From positions 124,001 to 188,000 of the forward strand of contig JAEUIE010000002.1 of assembly GCA_016795155.1 (NCBI GenBank): DNA of 64,000 bases. The letters are read 5' to 3'. The notes under the pieces are model-generated. The model was not told the origin of the DNA, did not search any database, and saw nothing but the letters and a program-made list of their open reading frames with translations. Below, in pieces: positions 51,503 through 59,348 of the stretch (within the stretch, counting starts at the first letter, position 1; every line of letters starts with the position of its first letter). Source of the stretch: Planctomycetia bacterium (GTDB taxonomy: Bacteria; Planctomycetota; Planctomycetia; Gemmatales; HRBIN36). The translations under genes were made by a program, and so were the position numbers.

Positions 51503-52087
51503 ATGAAGCGAGTCTGGTGTTGTGCCGGGGCCTTGTGCGCCTTACTGATCCATGGCATCTGCCTTTATGCAGATGAATCGGATACGTACAGCAGCGTGAA
51601 AGACCTGGAAAAAGCGCGAAAACAACGAGCCATGTCGGGGCAAACTATCTGGTGGGAACGCCTGGTTCCTGGCCGGATGGAAGAGAAAAAGCGATATGCC
51701 GAAGAGCTTAAGGCATCAAAGTCTGCACCGCGACAAAGTGCCGACAGCAAGGACGAGGCACGGCCCAGAGCCAATGACGTTAATTCCAGGCAGATTGAAC
51801 TGAACAAAGCGCTGCGTCGCGAAGCAGTCTGTCAACGTCTTCGGGAAATTGCCGAAGAGACGAATGATCCGGAGTTGGCCAAACAGGCTGAACTACTCGA
51901 ATCACGATCATGGGCTGTCTATGAACAGAAGCTGACCACTGCCAAGTTGAATAAATTTACACCCATGACCGAGGAAGATGTGGAAGCCAAGCTGACCAAA
52001 TCGTTCAGAAAAGAGTCATCTTCTTCGGCCCGTGCTGAAGCCAATGCCGATGGCATCCGTTCGATTCGCAGTGAGAAGAAGGAGTAA
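51503..52087 (+). CDS. Exported charged coiled-coil-like protein
   Basis: I do not recognise a family. The 194-residue product has a signal peptide (CAGALCALLIHGICLYA) and a highly charged helical remainder (SVKDLEKARKQRAMSG, EEKKRYAEELKASK, REIAEETNDPELAKQAELLE) that looks like coiled coil. It is followed 3 bases later by a lipoprotein gene with which it is probably coexpressed and may work in the envelope. GGGGGAG lies before the ATG. Confidence 0.6.
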   Translation: MKRVWCCAGALCALLIHGICLYADESDTYSSVKDLEKARKQRAMSGQTIWWERLVPGRMEEKKRYAEELKASKSAPRQSADSKDEARPRANDVNSRQIELNKALRREAVCQRLREIAEETNDPELAKQAELLESRSWAVYEQKLTTAKLNKFTPMTEEDVEAKLTKSFRKESSSSARAEANADGIRSIRSEKKE

Positions 52088-52090
52088 CCC

Positions 52091-52312
52091 ATGAAATATG
52101 TAGTACTCGGTCTTCTCCTGTCCATCAGTGGCACTGGATGCAAAGTGCTAATGGACACCAATACCGAACAGCCACCGATTCAGGCGCCACCCTTAAAGGT
52201 AACGCAACGGGCTACTCCTATTCAGCCTGAAGAAGTCAATGCCGCCAACGCACACAGTAAGGCCAGACAATTGCTGGAAGAACTGGAGAATGACAACGGC
52301 GAAGACAAGTAA
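52091..52312 (+). CDS. Small lipoprotein
   Basis: The 73-residue product has a lipoprotein signal: LLLSISGTGC, with the acylated cysteine at 17. The mature part is proline/glutamine-rich (TEQPPIQAPPLKVTQRATPI) and ends in a charged helix (KARQLLEELENDNGEDK). It is the downstream partner of the coiled-coil-like protein, with AAGGAG before the ATG. The function is unknown. Confidence 0.7.
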   Translation: MKYVVLGLLLSISGTGCKVLMDTNTEQPPIQAPPLKVTQRATPIQPEEVNAANAHSKARQLLEELENDNGEDK

Positions 52313-52330
52313 GAACAGCTGAAACGATAA

Positions 52331-52356
52331 GGCCCACGGATTATTCTCCGTGGGCC
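52331..52356 (+). terminator. Terminator of the lipoprotein gene pair
   Basis: Arms GGCCCACGGA and TCCGTGGGCC pair perfectly over 10 bp around a 6-base loop, followed by T-rich sequence. It lies about 20 bases after the lipoprotein stop. Confidence 0.85.
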
Positions 52357-52378
52357 ATTTTGTTGTTCTTTGTAATCC

Positions 52379-52780
52379 TTAGAAATCATAATCAGATTTT
52401 GATTTCTGCAGGCCTGCTCGTTCGAGCAGTGGCTTGCCGAGAATGTCATCATCCATCATATCTTCGAGACGCTTGTCAGACGGCATGGTGTACTTGATGG
52501 TGTAGCGACGCTTGGCGATGCCAATTTCATCACCTGGAATGAGCAGCTTGCGGGTAGCCACCCGCATGTTGTTCACCTTGGTGCCATTCGTGCTGTTCTT
52601 ATCACTGATGTACCAGTACCCATCCTTGTAACTTAGTTCGCAGTGGATACTGGATATGTTCGGGAAGTCGAGGTATATGTCACACGATCGGCGTCGTCCC
52701 AGCGACAACAAAGATCGGGTGAGCGGGATTGTGTCCCCACCTCCCATCGGAACCAGCTCACCGTGTGGCTGATTGTTCAT
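52379..52780 (-). CDS. FHA domain protein
   Basis: This 133-residue protein is mostly one FHA domain (about 12-95), which binds phosphothreonine. The core motif is visible as LSLGRRRSCDIYL, ISSIHCELSYKDGYWYISD and NSTNGTKVNN. The short C-terminal tail (KRLEDMMDDDILGKPL) is acidic. It may read a phosphorylated partner; no kinase gene lies next to it. It stands between the lipoprotein pair and the PQQ gene. Confidence 0.9.
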   Translation of the reverse strand: MNNQPHGELVPMGGGDTIPLTRSLLSLGRRRSCDIYLDFPNISSIHCELSYKDGYWYISDKNSTNGTKVNNMRVATRKLLIPGDEIGIAKRRYTIKYTMPSDKRLEDMMDDDILGKPLLERAGLQKSKSDYDF

Positions 52781-52951
52781 GTGATTTCTCCGGAATACAG
52801 GAATGAGACTATAGATAACTGAAGTATACCTTCATCCTGAGTGGAGTTCCATCGTACACATGAAAATCTTGTCATGTTTTGACATGGCCAGGGCGGTTTG
52901 ATCAGCCCTGGTCAAAGCGTTTATCGGCAAATCTGTATGAACAACTTGTTA

Positions 52952-54280
52952 TTACTTGCTCAGGTCAACACAGATGCACTCTTTGTCGTTGCGTACATAC
53001 ATCCGTTTGTTGGCAAATGCAGGCATACACCAGACAACATCACGACCGAATGCGGTGTTAGTCATATCGATGACCTTGGCCCGATCGAGTTCCTTATAGC
53101 CTTGCGGGCTAAGCTCACAGATTATGATTTCGCCTAACTCATTAAAGAGCCAGTAGCGATCTCCCTGCTTGACGATGAAAGCAGTTTCGGAACCTGCGGG
53201 GCGCTTCTTCATGACATCGGTGGTTTGCCAGAGCCGTTTGCCTGTTGCCATTTCCATGCCATAGAACATGCCGCTTTGATCAAAGCCGTACAGCGTGCCA
53301 TTGTCCAGAAACGGTTGGACATTGACCGGGCAGATACCTGCACCACGTTTATCGCGCCAGACTTCCGTTGCGCCTGGCTTATCGGTGTTGAGTTTCAGTA
53401 ACAGGTTCTTGTTGGAAAAACCAGCAACATACATCAGATTGTTCCAGACTACCGGTGCCATGATAATGGAGCCGTTGGAAGCCTGATAGGGAACAGACCA
53501 GTATTCCTGGCCGTTCTCGGGATTAACGGAGGTGACTGCATCGGGACGGTAGAGAATGAGCTGACGAACACCTGCTAACTTGATGATGGTAGGTGGCGAG
53601 TAGCCTTGTTCGGATGAAGTCAGTGCTTTCCAGATTTCTTTGCCGGTGTCCTTATCAAAGGCTACAACATGGCTGCCTTCGCCGCCTACCAGTGTAATCA
53701 GTTTATTACCATCGATCAGAGGGTGAGCGGAATAACCCCAGAGCGCTGCTTTGGTGTTGTATTCCTTTGTCAGATCATGTGACCAGACGACTTTTCCGCT
53801 GGCTGCATCGAAGCAGTACAAATGCCCTTCAGCACCCAGGGTGTAGACTTTGCCTTGATGGACCACTGGTGTGCATCGTGGGCCAGCAGGATAGGAAATG
53901 GTGTAAATGACTGGGTATTCATGCTTCCAAAGTTCTTCACCATTCGCAGCATTCAGGCAGCGAACGCGTTCTTTTCCGGTGAAGCTCTGGTCGCGTTTGA
54001 AGTTTTCGACTTTGGAATTCTGTGTGGATGCATAATCGGTGACATAGAGTTTATCCCCTACCACAGCGGGGCCGGAGTAGCCACCCTCAGTTTTCACTCG
54101 CCAGAGAACCTTGGGGCCGCCGCTGGGGAACTTGTCGAGAAGGCCTGTTTCCCGCCAGGTGTTATCCCGTTCTGGTCCCATCCAGTGAGGCCAATCATCA
54201 GCATGGATGCAGGGAGTGGCCAGAAAGCCAAGGCAAACTAGCATGAGTTTCATTCGCTTGAATACTTGCGATATCATCAT
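52952..54280 (-). CDS. PQQ-type beta-propeller exported protein
   Basis: The 442-residue product has a signal peptide ([18 protein letters not shown]) and repeated propeller blades: [60 protein letters not shown] and [14 protein letters not shown]. This is the outer-membrane-assembly BamB/quinoprotein-like fold; catalytic residues of PQQ dehydrogenases are absent. It begins [20 protein letters not shown], a common opening in planctomycete PQQ-propeller proteins. Its ATG overlaps the stop of the thiS-thiG gene (ATGA), so they are coupled, although no functional link is known. Its role may be to bind proteins or sugars in the periplasm. Confidence 0.87.
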   Translation of the reverse strand: MMISQVFKRMKLMLVCLGFLATPCIHADDWPHWMGPERDNTWRETGLLDKFPSGGPKVLWRVKTEGGYSGPAVVGDKLYVTDYASTQNSKVENFKRDQSFTGKERVRCLNAANGEELWKHEYPVIYTISYPAGPRCTPVVHQGKVYTLGAEGHLYCFDAASGKVVWSHDLTKEYNTKAALWGYSAHPLIDGNKLITLVGGEGSHVVAFDKDTGKEIWKALTSSEQGYSPPTIIKLAGVRQLILYRPDAVTSVNPENGQEYWSVPYQASNGSIIMAPVVWNNLMYVAGFSNKNLLLKLNTDKPGATEVWRDKRGAGICPVNVQPFLDNGTLYGFDQSGMFYGMEMATGKRLWQTTDVMKKRPAGSETAFIVKQGDRYWLFNELGEIIICELSPQGYKELDRAKVIDMTNTAFGRDVVWCMPAFANKRMYVRNDKECICVDLSK

Positions 54281-55371
54281 TTCACCTTTGCTGGTTGAGA
54301 GTGGATAAGACCTTCAGTGGGGCTTGATGCAGTAGCATATCGCTTCCGGGGCATACGACCAGCCAGGTAAGCCAGTCGCCCAGCCTCGCAGGCATGTTTC
54401 ATAGAATGTGCCATTTGCACGGGGTTACGTGCATGGGCAATGGCTGAATTGAGCAGTACTCCATCACAGCCCAGTTCCATGGCGAACGCAACATCGCTGG
54501 CTGTTCCCACACCGGCATCAATGATGACGGGATAATCGGGATCGCCTTCCTTCAGATATTCGAGGACGATCAGGATGTTGTTGGCATTGAGCACGCCTTG
54601 CCCGCTGCCGATGGGGGAGCCAGCAGGCATCACGCAGGCAGCGCCGGCTTCCTTGAGTCTGCGGGCCATGATGGGGTCATCACTGGTGTAGACCATCACC
54701 TGAAAGCCATCTTTGACCAGTTCGACGGTAGCTTCGAGTGTGGCAATAGGATCAGGCAACAGGGTTTTGGTATCTGCCAGGCATTCGAGTTTGACCCAGC
54801 GAGCCCCCGGGTTGTTGTAACCTTCAAGAATTTCTCTTCCTAACCGAGCGTGACGCACTGCATCAGGCGCGTTGAAACAGCCTGCGGTGTTGGGAAGTAT
54901 CGTGTAGCGATCCATGTCGATGAAATCGAGCAGGCTTTTACCTTCTTTATCAAAAAGACGTTCTCGGCGAACTGCGACGGTAAGTACATCACAGCCACTG
55001 GCTTGGAGACAGTCACGCATGACTTCGTGGCTGCTGTATTTACCAGAGCCGGTGATGAGTCTGCTGTTGAAGGTGAAGCCAGCGACTTGGAGGGGAGAGT
55101 CCAACGCTTCACTCTTCTGAGAAAACCCCTCACCCCCAACCCCTCTCCCCTGGGGGGAGAGGGGAGTATATGAGCCGCCGCCTACTAAAGTTACAATTTC
55201 AACCTGGTCGCCATCTTTGAGAACGGTTTGTGCATGTTGCTGTCGGGGAACGAGTTCCTGGTTGACTTCAATCGCCAATCGCTTGGGGTCGTGCTTGAGT
55301 TGTGAAATGAGATCGCAAAGTGTGCCTTCCGGTGCCTGGTATGGTTTACCATTGAGAATAATGTTGAGCAT
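54277..55371 (-). CDS. thiG: ThiS-ThiG fusion: sulfur carrier and thiazole synthase
   Basis: The 364-residue product joins a ThiS-like ubiquitin fold (1-66, ending VTLVGGG) to thiazole synthase ThiG (about 93-340). ThiG parts are [36 protein letters not shown] (the Schiff-base Lys), [17 protein letters not shown] and DCGVLLNS-like [12 protein letters not shown]. Normally ThiS ends in a free GG that carries the thiocarboxylate. Here GGG continues into a 26-residue linker. Fusions of this kind exist in other bacteria. The linker (about 69-82) is encoded by a palindromic repeat read in frame. ThiG makes the thiazole ring of thiamine. It is probably cotranscribed with the PQQ propeller gene behind it. 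Confidence 0.9.
   Translation of the reverse strand: MLNIILNGKPYQAPEGTLCDLISQLKHDPKRLAIEVNQELVPRQQHAQTVLKDGDQVEIVTLVGGGSYTPLSPQGRGVGGEGFSQKSEALDSPLQVAGFTFNSRLITGSGKYSSHEVMRDCLQASGCDVLTVAVRRERLFDKEGKSLLDFIDMDRYTILPNTAGCFNAPDAVRHARLGREILEGYNNPGARWVKLECLADTKTLLPDPIATLEATVELVKDGFQVMVYTSDDPIMARRLKEAGAACVMPAGSPIGSGQGVLNANNILIVLEYLKEGDPDYPVIIDAGVGTASDVAFAMELGCDGVLLNSAIAHARNPVQMAHSMKHACEAGRLAYLAGRMPRKRYATASSPTEGLIHSQPAKVK
55126..55167. repeat. Palindromic GC-rich repeat inside the thiS-thiG linker
   Basis: This 42-base stretch (exactly 14 codons) contains arms CCCCTCTCCC and GGGAGAGGGG that pair over 10 bp, preceded by a C-rich run. Its composition differs sharply from the surrounding gene. It resembles a widespread bacterial repeat of the form C-T-C-A-C-C-C-C-A-A-C-C-C-C-T-C-T-C-C-C. 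It lies exactly in the linker between ThiS and ThiG and keeps the frame. Confidence 0.8.
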
Positions 55372-55771
55372 GCGGTGCGGTCCATAGTTGAGGCAGGTAT
55401 TCTATGGTGAGAGCAGGGGAAAGGTGAGTGACTCGAAGGCAGGTTGGCGTTCGTGACCTGTGCCACACCCCGGCGTGTATTCACATCGGGGTATGGTTCG
55501 CAATGAACCGTGTGGCATCTCAATTTCTTATCAGTGTGAAACACGAGTTATCGAGGCGGACCTTGACATGAGTTTATGTCGAAGTGTGGCACGGGTGTCG
55601 AATTGCAAGGTCCCCAGGCTGTGGTAAATTCCTCCCATACCTGGTTTATCTCTATTGAAGTCATTGCCCTAGCTGAAAAGTGATAAGTACGCTATACAGG
55701 TTGCCCGTCCAACGGTGGATCAACATGGAGGTTCGCCGCCTCGTGGACATTCGTGGTTTGTGGAGACGTGT
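55372..55771. other. 400-base intergenic region with repeat-like and structured sequence
   Basis: It lies between the divergent thiS-thiG and zinc-ribbon genes. It contains the three-way-junction candidate (55461-55517) and another TGTGGCAC stretch near 55573-55581, a short sequence shared with the arms of that candidate. A TTGACAT/ATGTCGA inverted repeat lies at about 55564-55582. No TPP riboswitch landmarks were seen before thiS-thiG on the minus strand. No small gene is supported. AGGAG-like GGAGA precedes the zinc-ribbon ATG. Confidence 0.4.
55461..55517. ncRNA. Candidate three-way-junction structured element
   Basis: Three nested helices are fully complementary: P1 TGCCACA (55461-55467) with TGTGGCA (55511-55517); P2 CCCCG (55468-55472) with CGGGG (55487-55491), holding an inner GTG/CAC helix and TATT loop; P3 GGTTC (55495-55499) with GAACC (55505-55509). 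Their order gives a compact three-way junction. Because stems are symmetrical, the strand is not known; on the minus strand it would lie about 90 bases before thiS-thiG. It may be an RNA or an intergenic repeat. Confidence 0.45.
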
Positions 55772-56056
55772 ATGAGTAGTCCGAAGATGTGGCGTTCGAT
55801 GTGGGAAGCAACCGGCAAGCTGGCAGGATATGTTGGCCTGTCGGTTCCAGGACTGAGCGAAGAAAAACAGGCTGAAAGGCCTGCCACGCGCTGTCCACAG
55901 TGCGAGCAGAAGTTGCGTTATTCACACAACAAGGCAGGGCGTGAAGCTCAATGTCCTCGCTGTTCGCATCGTTTCATGCTTCCTTTGCGTGCACGGCCTG
56001 TCTTCCCGAAGTATAAAGCCCGGGTAGGCTACAGTGCAGTGCGCGAACGTCTGTAA
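55772..56056 (+). CDS. Small zinc-ribbon protein
   Basis: The 94-residue product has a helical N-terminal part (SPKMWRSMWEATGKLAGYVG) and a zinc ribbon: CPQCEQKLRYS, then CPRCSHRFML, giving the four Cys ligands of a CPxC-x17-CPxC knuckle. A basic stretch follows. Such proteins may bind nucleic acids or other proteins; the family is not identified. GGAGA lies before the ATG at 55772, and the longer open frame starting at 55715 is not needed. A terminator follows. Confidence 0.65.
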   Translation: MSSPKMWRSMWEATGKLAGYVGLSVPGLSEEKQAERPATRCPQCEQKLRYSHNKAGREAQCPRCSHRFMLPLRARPVFPKYKARVGYSAVRERL

Positions 56057-56112
56057 CGCGCCATCTCCTGGACGAGTAGTGATTCTTGCGATCACGTTCG
56101 TCAACTGACCGG

Positions 56113-56140
56113 CCTCCGGATGTCGCTATCCGGAGGTTTT
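56113..56140 (+). terminator. Terminator after the zinc-ribbon gene
   Basis: Arms CCTCCGGAT and ATCCGGAGG pair perfectly over 9 bp around a six-base loop, followed by TTTT. It sits about 57 bases after the stop and just before the convergent HIT gene end. Confidence 0.8.
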
Positions 56141-56141
56141 A

Positions 56142-56651
56142 TTATTCTTTTGCAAGACTCTCTACCAGCAAGTGACGGAAGGCTTCCAGCGATTGCGAGA
56201 TCACTTTGGTCTGTGCAAGCACCGGCATAAAATTGGTATCGCCATTCCAGCGGGGAACTACATGCCAGTGCAGGTGGCCCGGCAGACCGGCGCCAGCGAC
56301 GCGGCCCAAATTCAACCCGACGTTGTAACCATCAGGCTTCATGAAACGATCCATATGGTTCATCATCAACCGAACGTTGTGCTGCAAATCAAGCAATACA
56401 TCATCACTCAATTCATTCAACGTGGCGGAATGTGTGAGAGGGGCGATTAACAGGTGGCCATTGTTGTAGGGATATTTGTTGAGTTGCACGACGCTGAACT
56501 TGCTGCGGTAGGCAATCAAATGTGCAGCATCGTTATTATCCGCGATGCCCTGACAGATGAAACAGGTATGGGCAGGCTGTGGAGCAGGGGGTGTTGATAC
56601 TGCATTGGTGATGTATTCCAAACGCCAGGGGGCCCAGAGTCTATCCTGCAT
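56142..56651 (-). CDS. HIT family hydrolase
   Basis: This 169-residue protein is a histidine-triad nucleotide hydrolase or transferase. The active-site motif is HLHWHVVP (H-x-H-x-H), preceded by YNVGLNLGRVAGAGLPG. FICQGIADNNDAAHLIAYRS and APLTHSATLNELSDD are N-terminal family segments that resemble the Ap4A phosphorylase/HIT branch. It likely acts on dinucleoside polyphosphates or AMP esters. AAGGAATAGCC precedes the ATG. Confidence 0.9.
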   Translation of the reverse strand: MQDRLWAPWRLEYITNAVSTPPAPQPAHTCFICQGIADNNDAAHLIAYRSKFSVVQLNKYPYNNGHLLIAPLTHSATLNELSDDVLLDLQHNVRLMMNHMDRFMKPDGYNVGLNLGRVAGAGLPGHLHWHVVPRWNGDTNFMPVLAQTKVISQSLEAFRHLLVESLAKE

Positions 56652-56740
56652 ATGGCTATTCCTTCATTGACACGGGCATGCGATCTTTCAAGAATACTCT
56701 AAGGTTTTTATGAGTTAAGTCAGAGCATATCAATTTCTGC

Positions 56741-57481
56741 ATGCGTAATATCAAGCTCATAATCAGTTATGATGGTACCGACTTTTTTGGTTGGCAAAGG
56801 CAGAAAGAGTTCCGTACCGTTCAGCAGGAACTGGAAGATGTGTTGTTGCAATTAAGTTGTGGAAAAGAGATACGTTGTCATGCCAGTGGTAGAACGGATA
56901 CAGGTGTGCATGCAGTTGGACAGGTGGTGCATTTTCACTGCGAACTGAAAATGACTGCGGAGAAGCTGCTGCGAGCAATCAATGGCCTGTTGCCTAAGGA
57001 TATCGTGGCGAAATCGGCAGAAGATGTACCTCTTGAATTTGATGCCAGCAGATCTGCGAAACGCAAGTTGTATCGCTATGTGATTACTGATCAGCCTATG
57101 CCTGATGTTTTCATGCGAAGATACAGTTGGTTTTTTCCGTATGGCAGGCTGGATGTTGGCAAGATGAACCAGGCTGCACCATGCCTGCTGGGCACGCACG
57201 ATTTTCGTTGTTTCGAAACGGATTGGCCTAATCGCAAGTCATCGGTACGTACCATCACTTATCTGCAGGTGAATCGTGTTGAGCCTTATGTCTGGATTGA
57301 TGTGGAGGCTAACGGTTTTCTCTATAACATGGTGCGGGCCATTACGGGTACGCTGGTGAATGTAGGGCGAGGCTATTGGCCGGTTGAGCAGGTGAAGCAG
57401 ATTCTGGAAAGTATGGATCGAACCCAGGCGGGGCCGACAGCTCCGCCCGAAGGATTATTTCTCATGCGGGTGACTTATTGA
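56741..57481 (+). CDS. truA: tRNA pseudouridine synthase TruA
   Basis: This 246-residue protein is TruA, which makes pseudouridine at positions 38-40 of tRNA anticodon stems. Typical segments are IKLIISYDGTDFFGWQRQKE, the catalytic Asp in HASGRTDTGVHAVGQVVHF, and FLYNMVRAITGTLVNVGRG. It is full length. There is no strong ribosome site before the ATG at 56741. It diverges from the HIT gene and overlaps the end of the convergent GT39 gene by 7 bases. Confidence 0.95.
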   Translation: MRNIKLIISYDGTDFFGWQRQKEFRTVQQELEDVLLQLSCGKEIRCHASGRTDTGVHAVGQVVHFHCELKMTAEKLLRAINGLLPKDIVAKSAEDVPLEFDASRSAKRKLYRYVITDQPMPDVFMRRYSWFFPYGRLDVGKMNQAAPCLLGTHDFRCFETDWPNRKSSVRTITYLQVNRVEPYVWIDVEANGFLYNMVRAITGTLVNVGRGYWPVEQVKQILESMDRTQAGPTAPPEGLFLMRVTY

Positions 57482-59223
57482 CCTGTTGATTCAGCATTGA
57501 TCTGCTTGATCATGTTTTGATTGCTGATCAACAGAATGTCCTGTCCAGCAGTGAAATCATGTCGTTGAGTGTGGATAGTCAACTTGCCTGGCAACTGTTC
57601 TTCGAGATGAGGCCAGTCGCGTGCGGGGACAAACATGTAAACGGGTACTTTGGCCTGCAAGGTTTCTATTACCTGATCATGGTTTTTGCAGCGAATGACT
57701 TCCCGTTTCAGATAGAACACCATGCTCGGTCGGTTGTAATGATGATGAAAACCAACACGATAATCGCTCGTACCAATCTCGTGGAACAAGGCTTCAGCGA
57801 GTCGTTTACTGCCACGTTCCTGATCGGCAATCATCGGGCCAAAAGCACTGAGGCTGGCAGTTAGCAGTAAACTTCCTGCAACGAGGGTGCCTATGCCCCA
57901 TCCGATTTGCTGTTGTGACCACTTCTTCCAGGTCAGCCAGCCCGCAATCAACGGAATAAATCCAACCGGTAATAGCCAGACAAGATCTGGCAAAGTCCTT
58001 CCTTCCAGCGCGGTAAGAGGAATCCATCCAGATACCACAGGTAAGGCAACCAGCAACAAAACTCCAATGGTGATGAAACAGACGAGACAAGTTCGCCAGG
58101 CCCATGTGGGTATGATCGCAAAGCTACCACCACCAGGCTGAGCACTAAGTGACTTTTTCCACCAGTGCACCAGCCAGGCTGCAGTCAATAAAGCCAGCGG
58201 TGGATAAGTAGGCAGAACATAATTGGGCAGCTTGGTGGCAGCGATGGAAAAGACGATGAACCAGACTCCAACCCAACAGATGAGTAAGCGGTAGGCCCAG
58301 CTTTTAGAATCCACAAAGGGTTTCACACCAGTCTGGATGCTATGCCAGAGAGTTGGTCCCAGGAATATTGACCAGGGTGCGAACGCAATCAGAATGACAA
58401 TCAGATGGTAAAAGAACGGGCCCTGATGACCTTCCATGGGTGCATTGAAACGACTTATGTTATGAGTAAGGAAGAATCCCTTCAGGAATGCTCCACGCGT
58501 TTCATATCCCACATAGGCATACCAGGGTATCGCCAGCAGCAGACACCAGCCGATCGCTTGTAAAGTGCGGATTTGAAACAGGAATTTTATGTCACGTTGC
58601 CAAAGCAAAAACAGGATGATGACTGCTCCCGGAAGAGCGATGCCAACAGGGCCTTTGGTGAGCATGGCCAGGCCGGCACAACAGCCGGTGAATATCAACC
58701 AGATGGGTTGACGGCGATCATAGGCTATGATCCATGTCAGGAACGTCAGTTGCACCAGGAAAATCAGTATCGCATCAGGGGTGACTGCGTGGCTGGAAAC
58801 AGAAAACATAAAACTACTGCTGAGAATGAGCGCGGCAAGCAATCCCGTCACTTTGCTGAAAAGCCTTCGTCCTATTTCGTAACAGGTCAGGAGACTTCCT
58901 ATGCCAGCGAGGACTGATGGCAGTCGGGCAGACCATTCATTTACTCCAAACAGAGAATAACTTGCCTGTATCCACCAATAAAGCATGGCGGGCTTGTCAG
59001 TGCGCAGCTGGTAATTAAACGTTGGCACAACCAGATTACCGGCTTCGAGCATTTCGCGTGCACATTCTGCGTTATGTGCTTCATCCACATCCCAGAGGCC
59101 ATGTTGCCCCAGGTTTGGGAGAAACATTAATAAACCAGTGCAGATCAGAATGGTATAAGCGTAGTGCCTGCCTGCTAATCGCCTGATTTTATCCATTAAC
59201 TGGTCGGTATTCGATGCTGCCAT
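57475..59223 (-). CDS. GT39/ArnT-like membrane glycosyltransferase
   Basis: The 582-residue product has about a dozen membrane helices and follows the family 39 (protein mannosyltransferase/ArnT-like) pattern. After helix 1 it has QHGLWDVDEAHNAECAREM, the acidic pair in the first periplasmic loop that is essential in this group. It continues with TDKPAMLYWWIQASYSLFGV and a helical set ending near 460, then a periplasmic C-terminal region. It would transfer a sugar from a polyprenyl-phosphate donor to lipid A-like or protein acceptors. No accessory gene lies nearby. Confidence 0.87.
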   Translation of the reverse strand: MAASNTDQLMDKIRRLAGRHYAYTILICTGLLMFLPNLGQHGLWDVDEAHNAECAREMLEAGNLVVPTFNYQLRTDKPAMLYWWIQASYSLFGVNEWSARLPSVLAGIGSLLTCYEIGRRLFSKVTGLLAALILSSSFMFSVSSHAVTPDAILIFLVQLTFLTWIIAYDRRQPIWLIFTGCCAGLAMLTKGPVGIALPGAVIILFLLWQRDIKFLFQIRTLQAIGWCLLLAIPWYAYVGYETRGAFLKGFFLTHNISRFNAPMEGHQGPFFYHLIVILIAFAPWSIFLGPTLWHSIQTGVKPFVDSKSWAYRLLICWVGVWFIVFSIAATKLPNYVLPTYPPLALLTAAWLVHWWKKSLSAQPGGGSFAIIPTWAWRTCLVCFITIGVLLLVALPVVSGWIPLTALEGRTLPDLVWLLPVGFIPLIAGWLTWKKWSQQQIGWGIGTLVAGSLLLTASLSAFGPMIADQERGSKRLAEALFHEIGTSDYRVGFHHHYNRPSMVFYLKREVIRCKNHDQVIETLQAKVPVYMFVPARDWPHLEEQLPGKLTIHTQRHDFTAGQDILLISNQNMIKQINAESTGQ

Positions 59224-59348
59224 CGTTCACATCATCCGTGAGTCAGTATCTGTCCAGTCCGAATTGACGTAACTGGCGAGCGGGAGTATAGTTCGGCCCG
59301 TTGGTTCTGCCTAGTCGAACCTTGTACTTGATCCCGAAGGGGCTGAAC

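Noticed and set aside
55191-55544. A 117-codon minus-strand open frame crossing the thiS start and the upstream repeat-like region
   Set aside because: Its sequence is low in hydrophobic pattern and overlaps thiS and the structured region. No ribosome site fits.
55372-55560. TPP riboswitch before thiS-thiG
   Set aside because: The conserved CTGAGA and ACC-x-TGAxCCTGA landmarks are absent on the minus strand in this gap.
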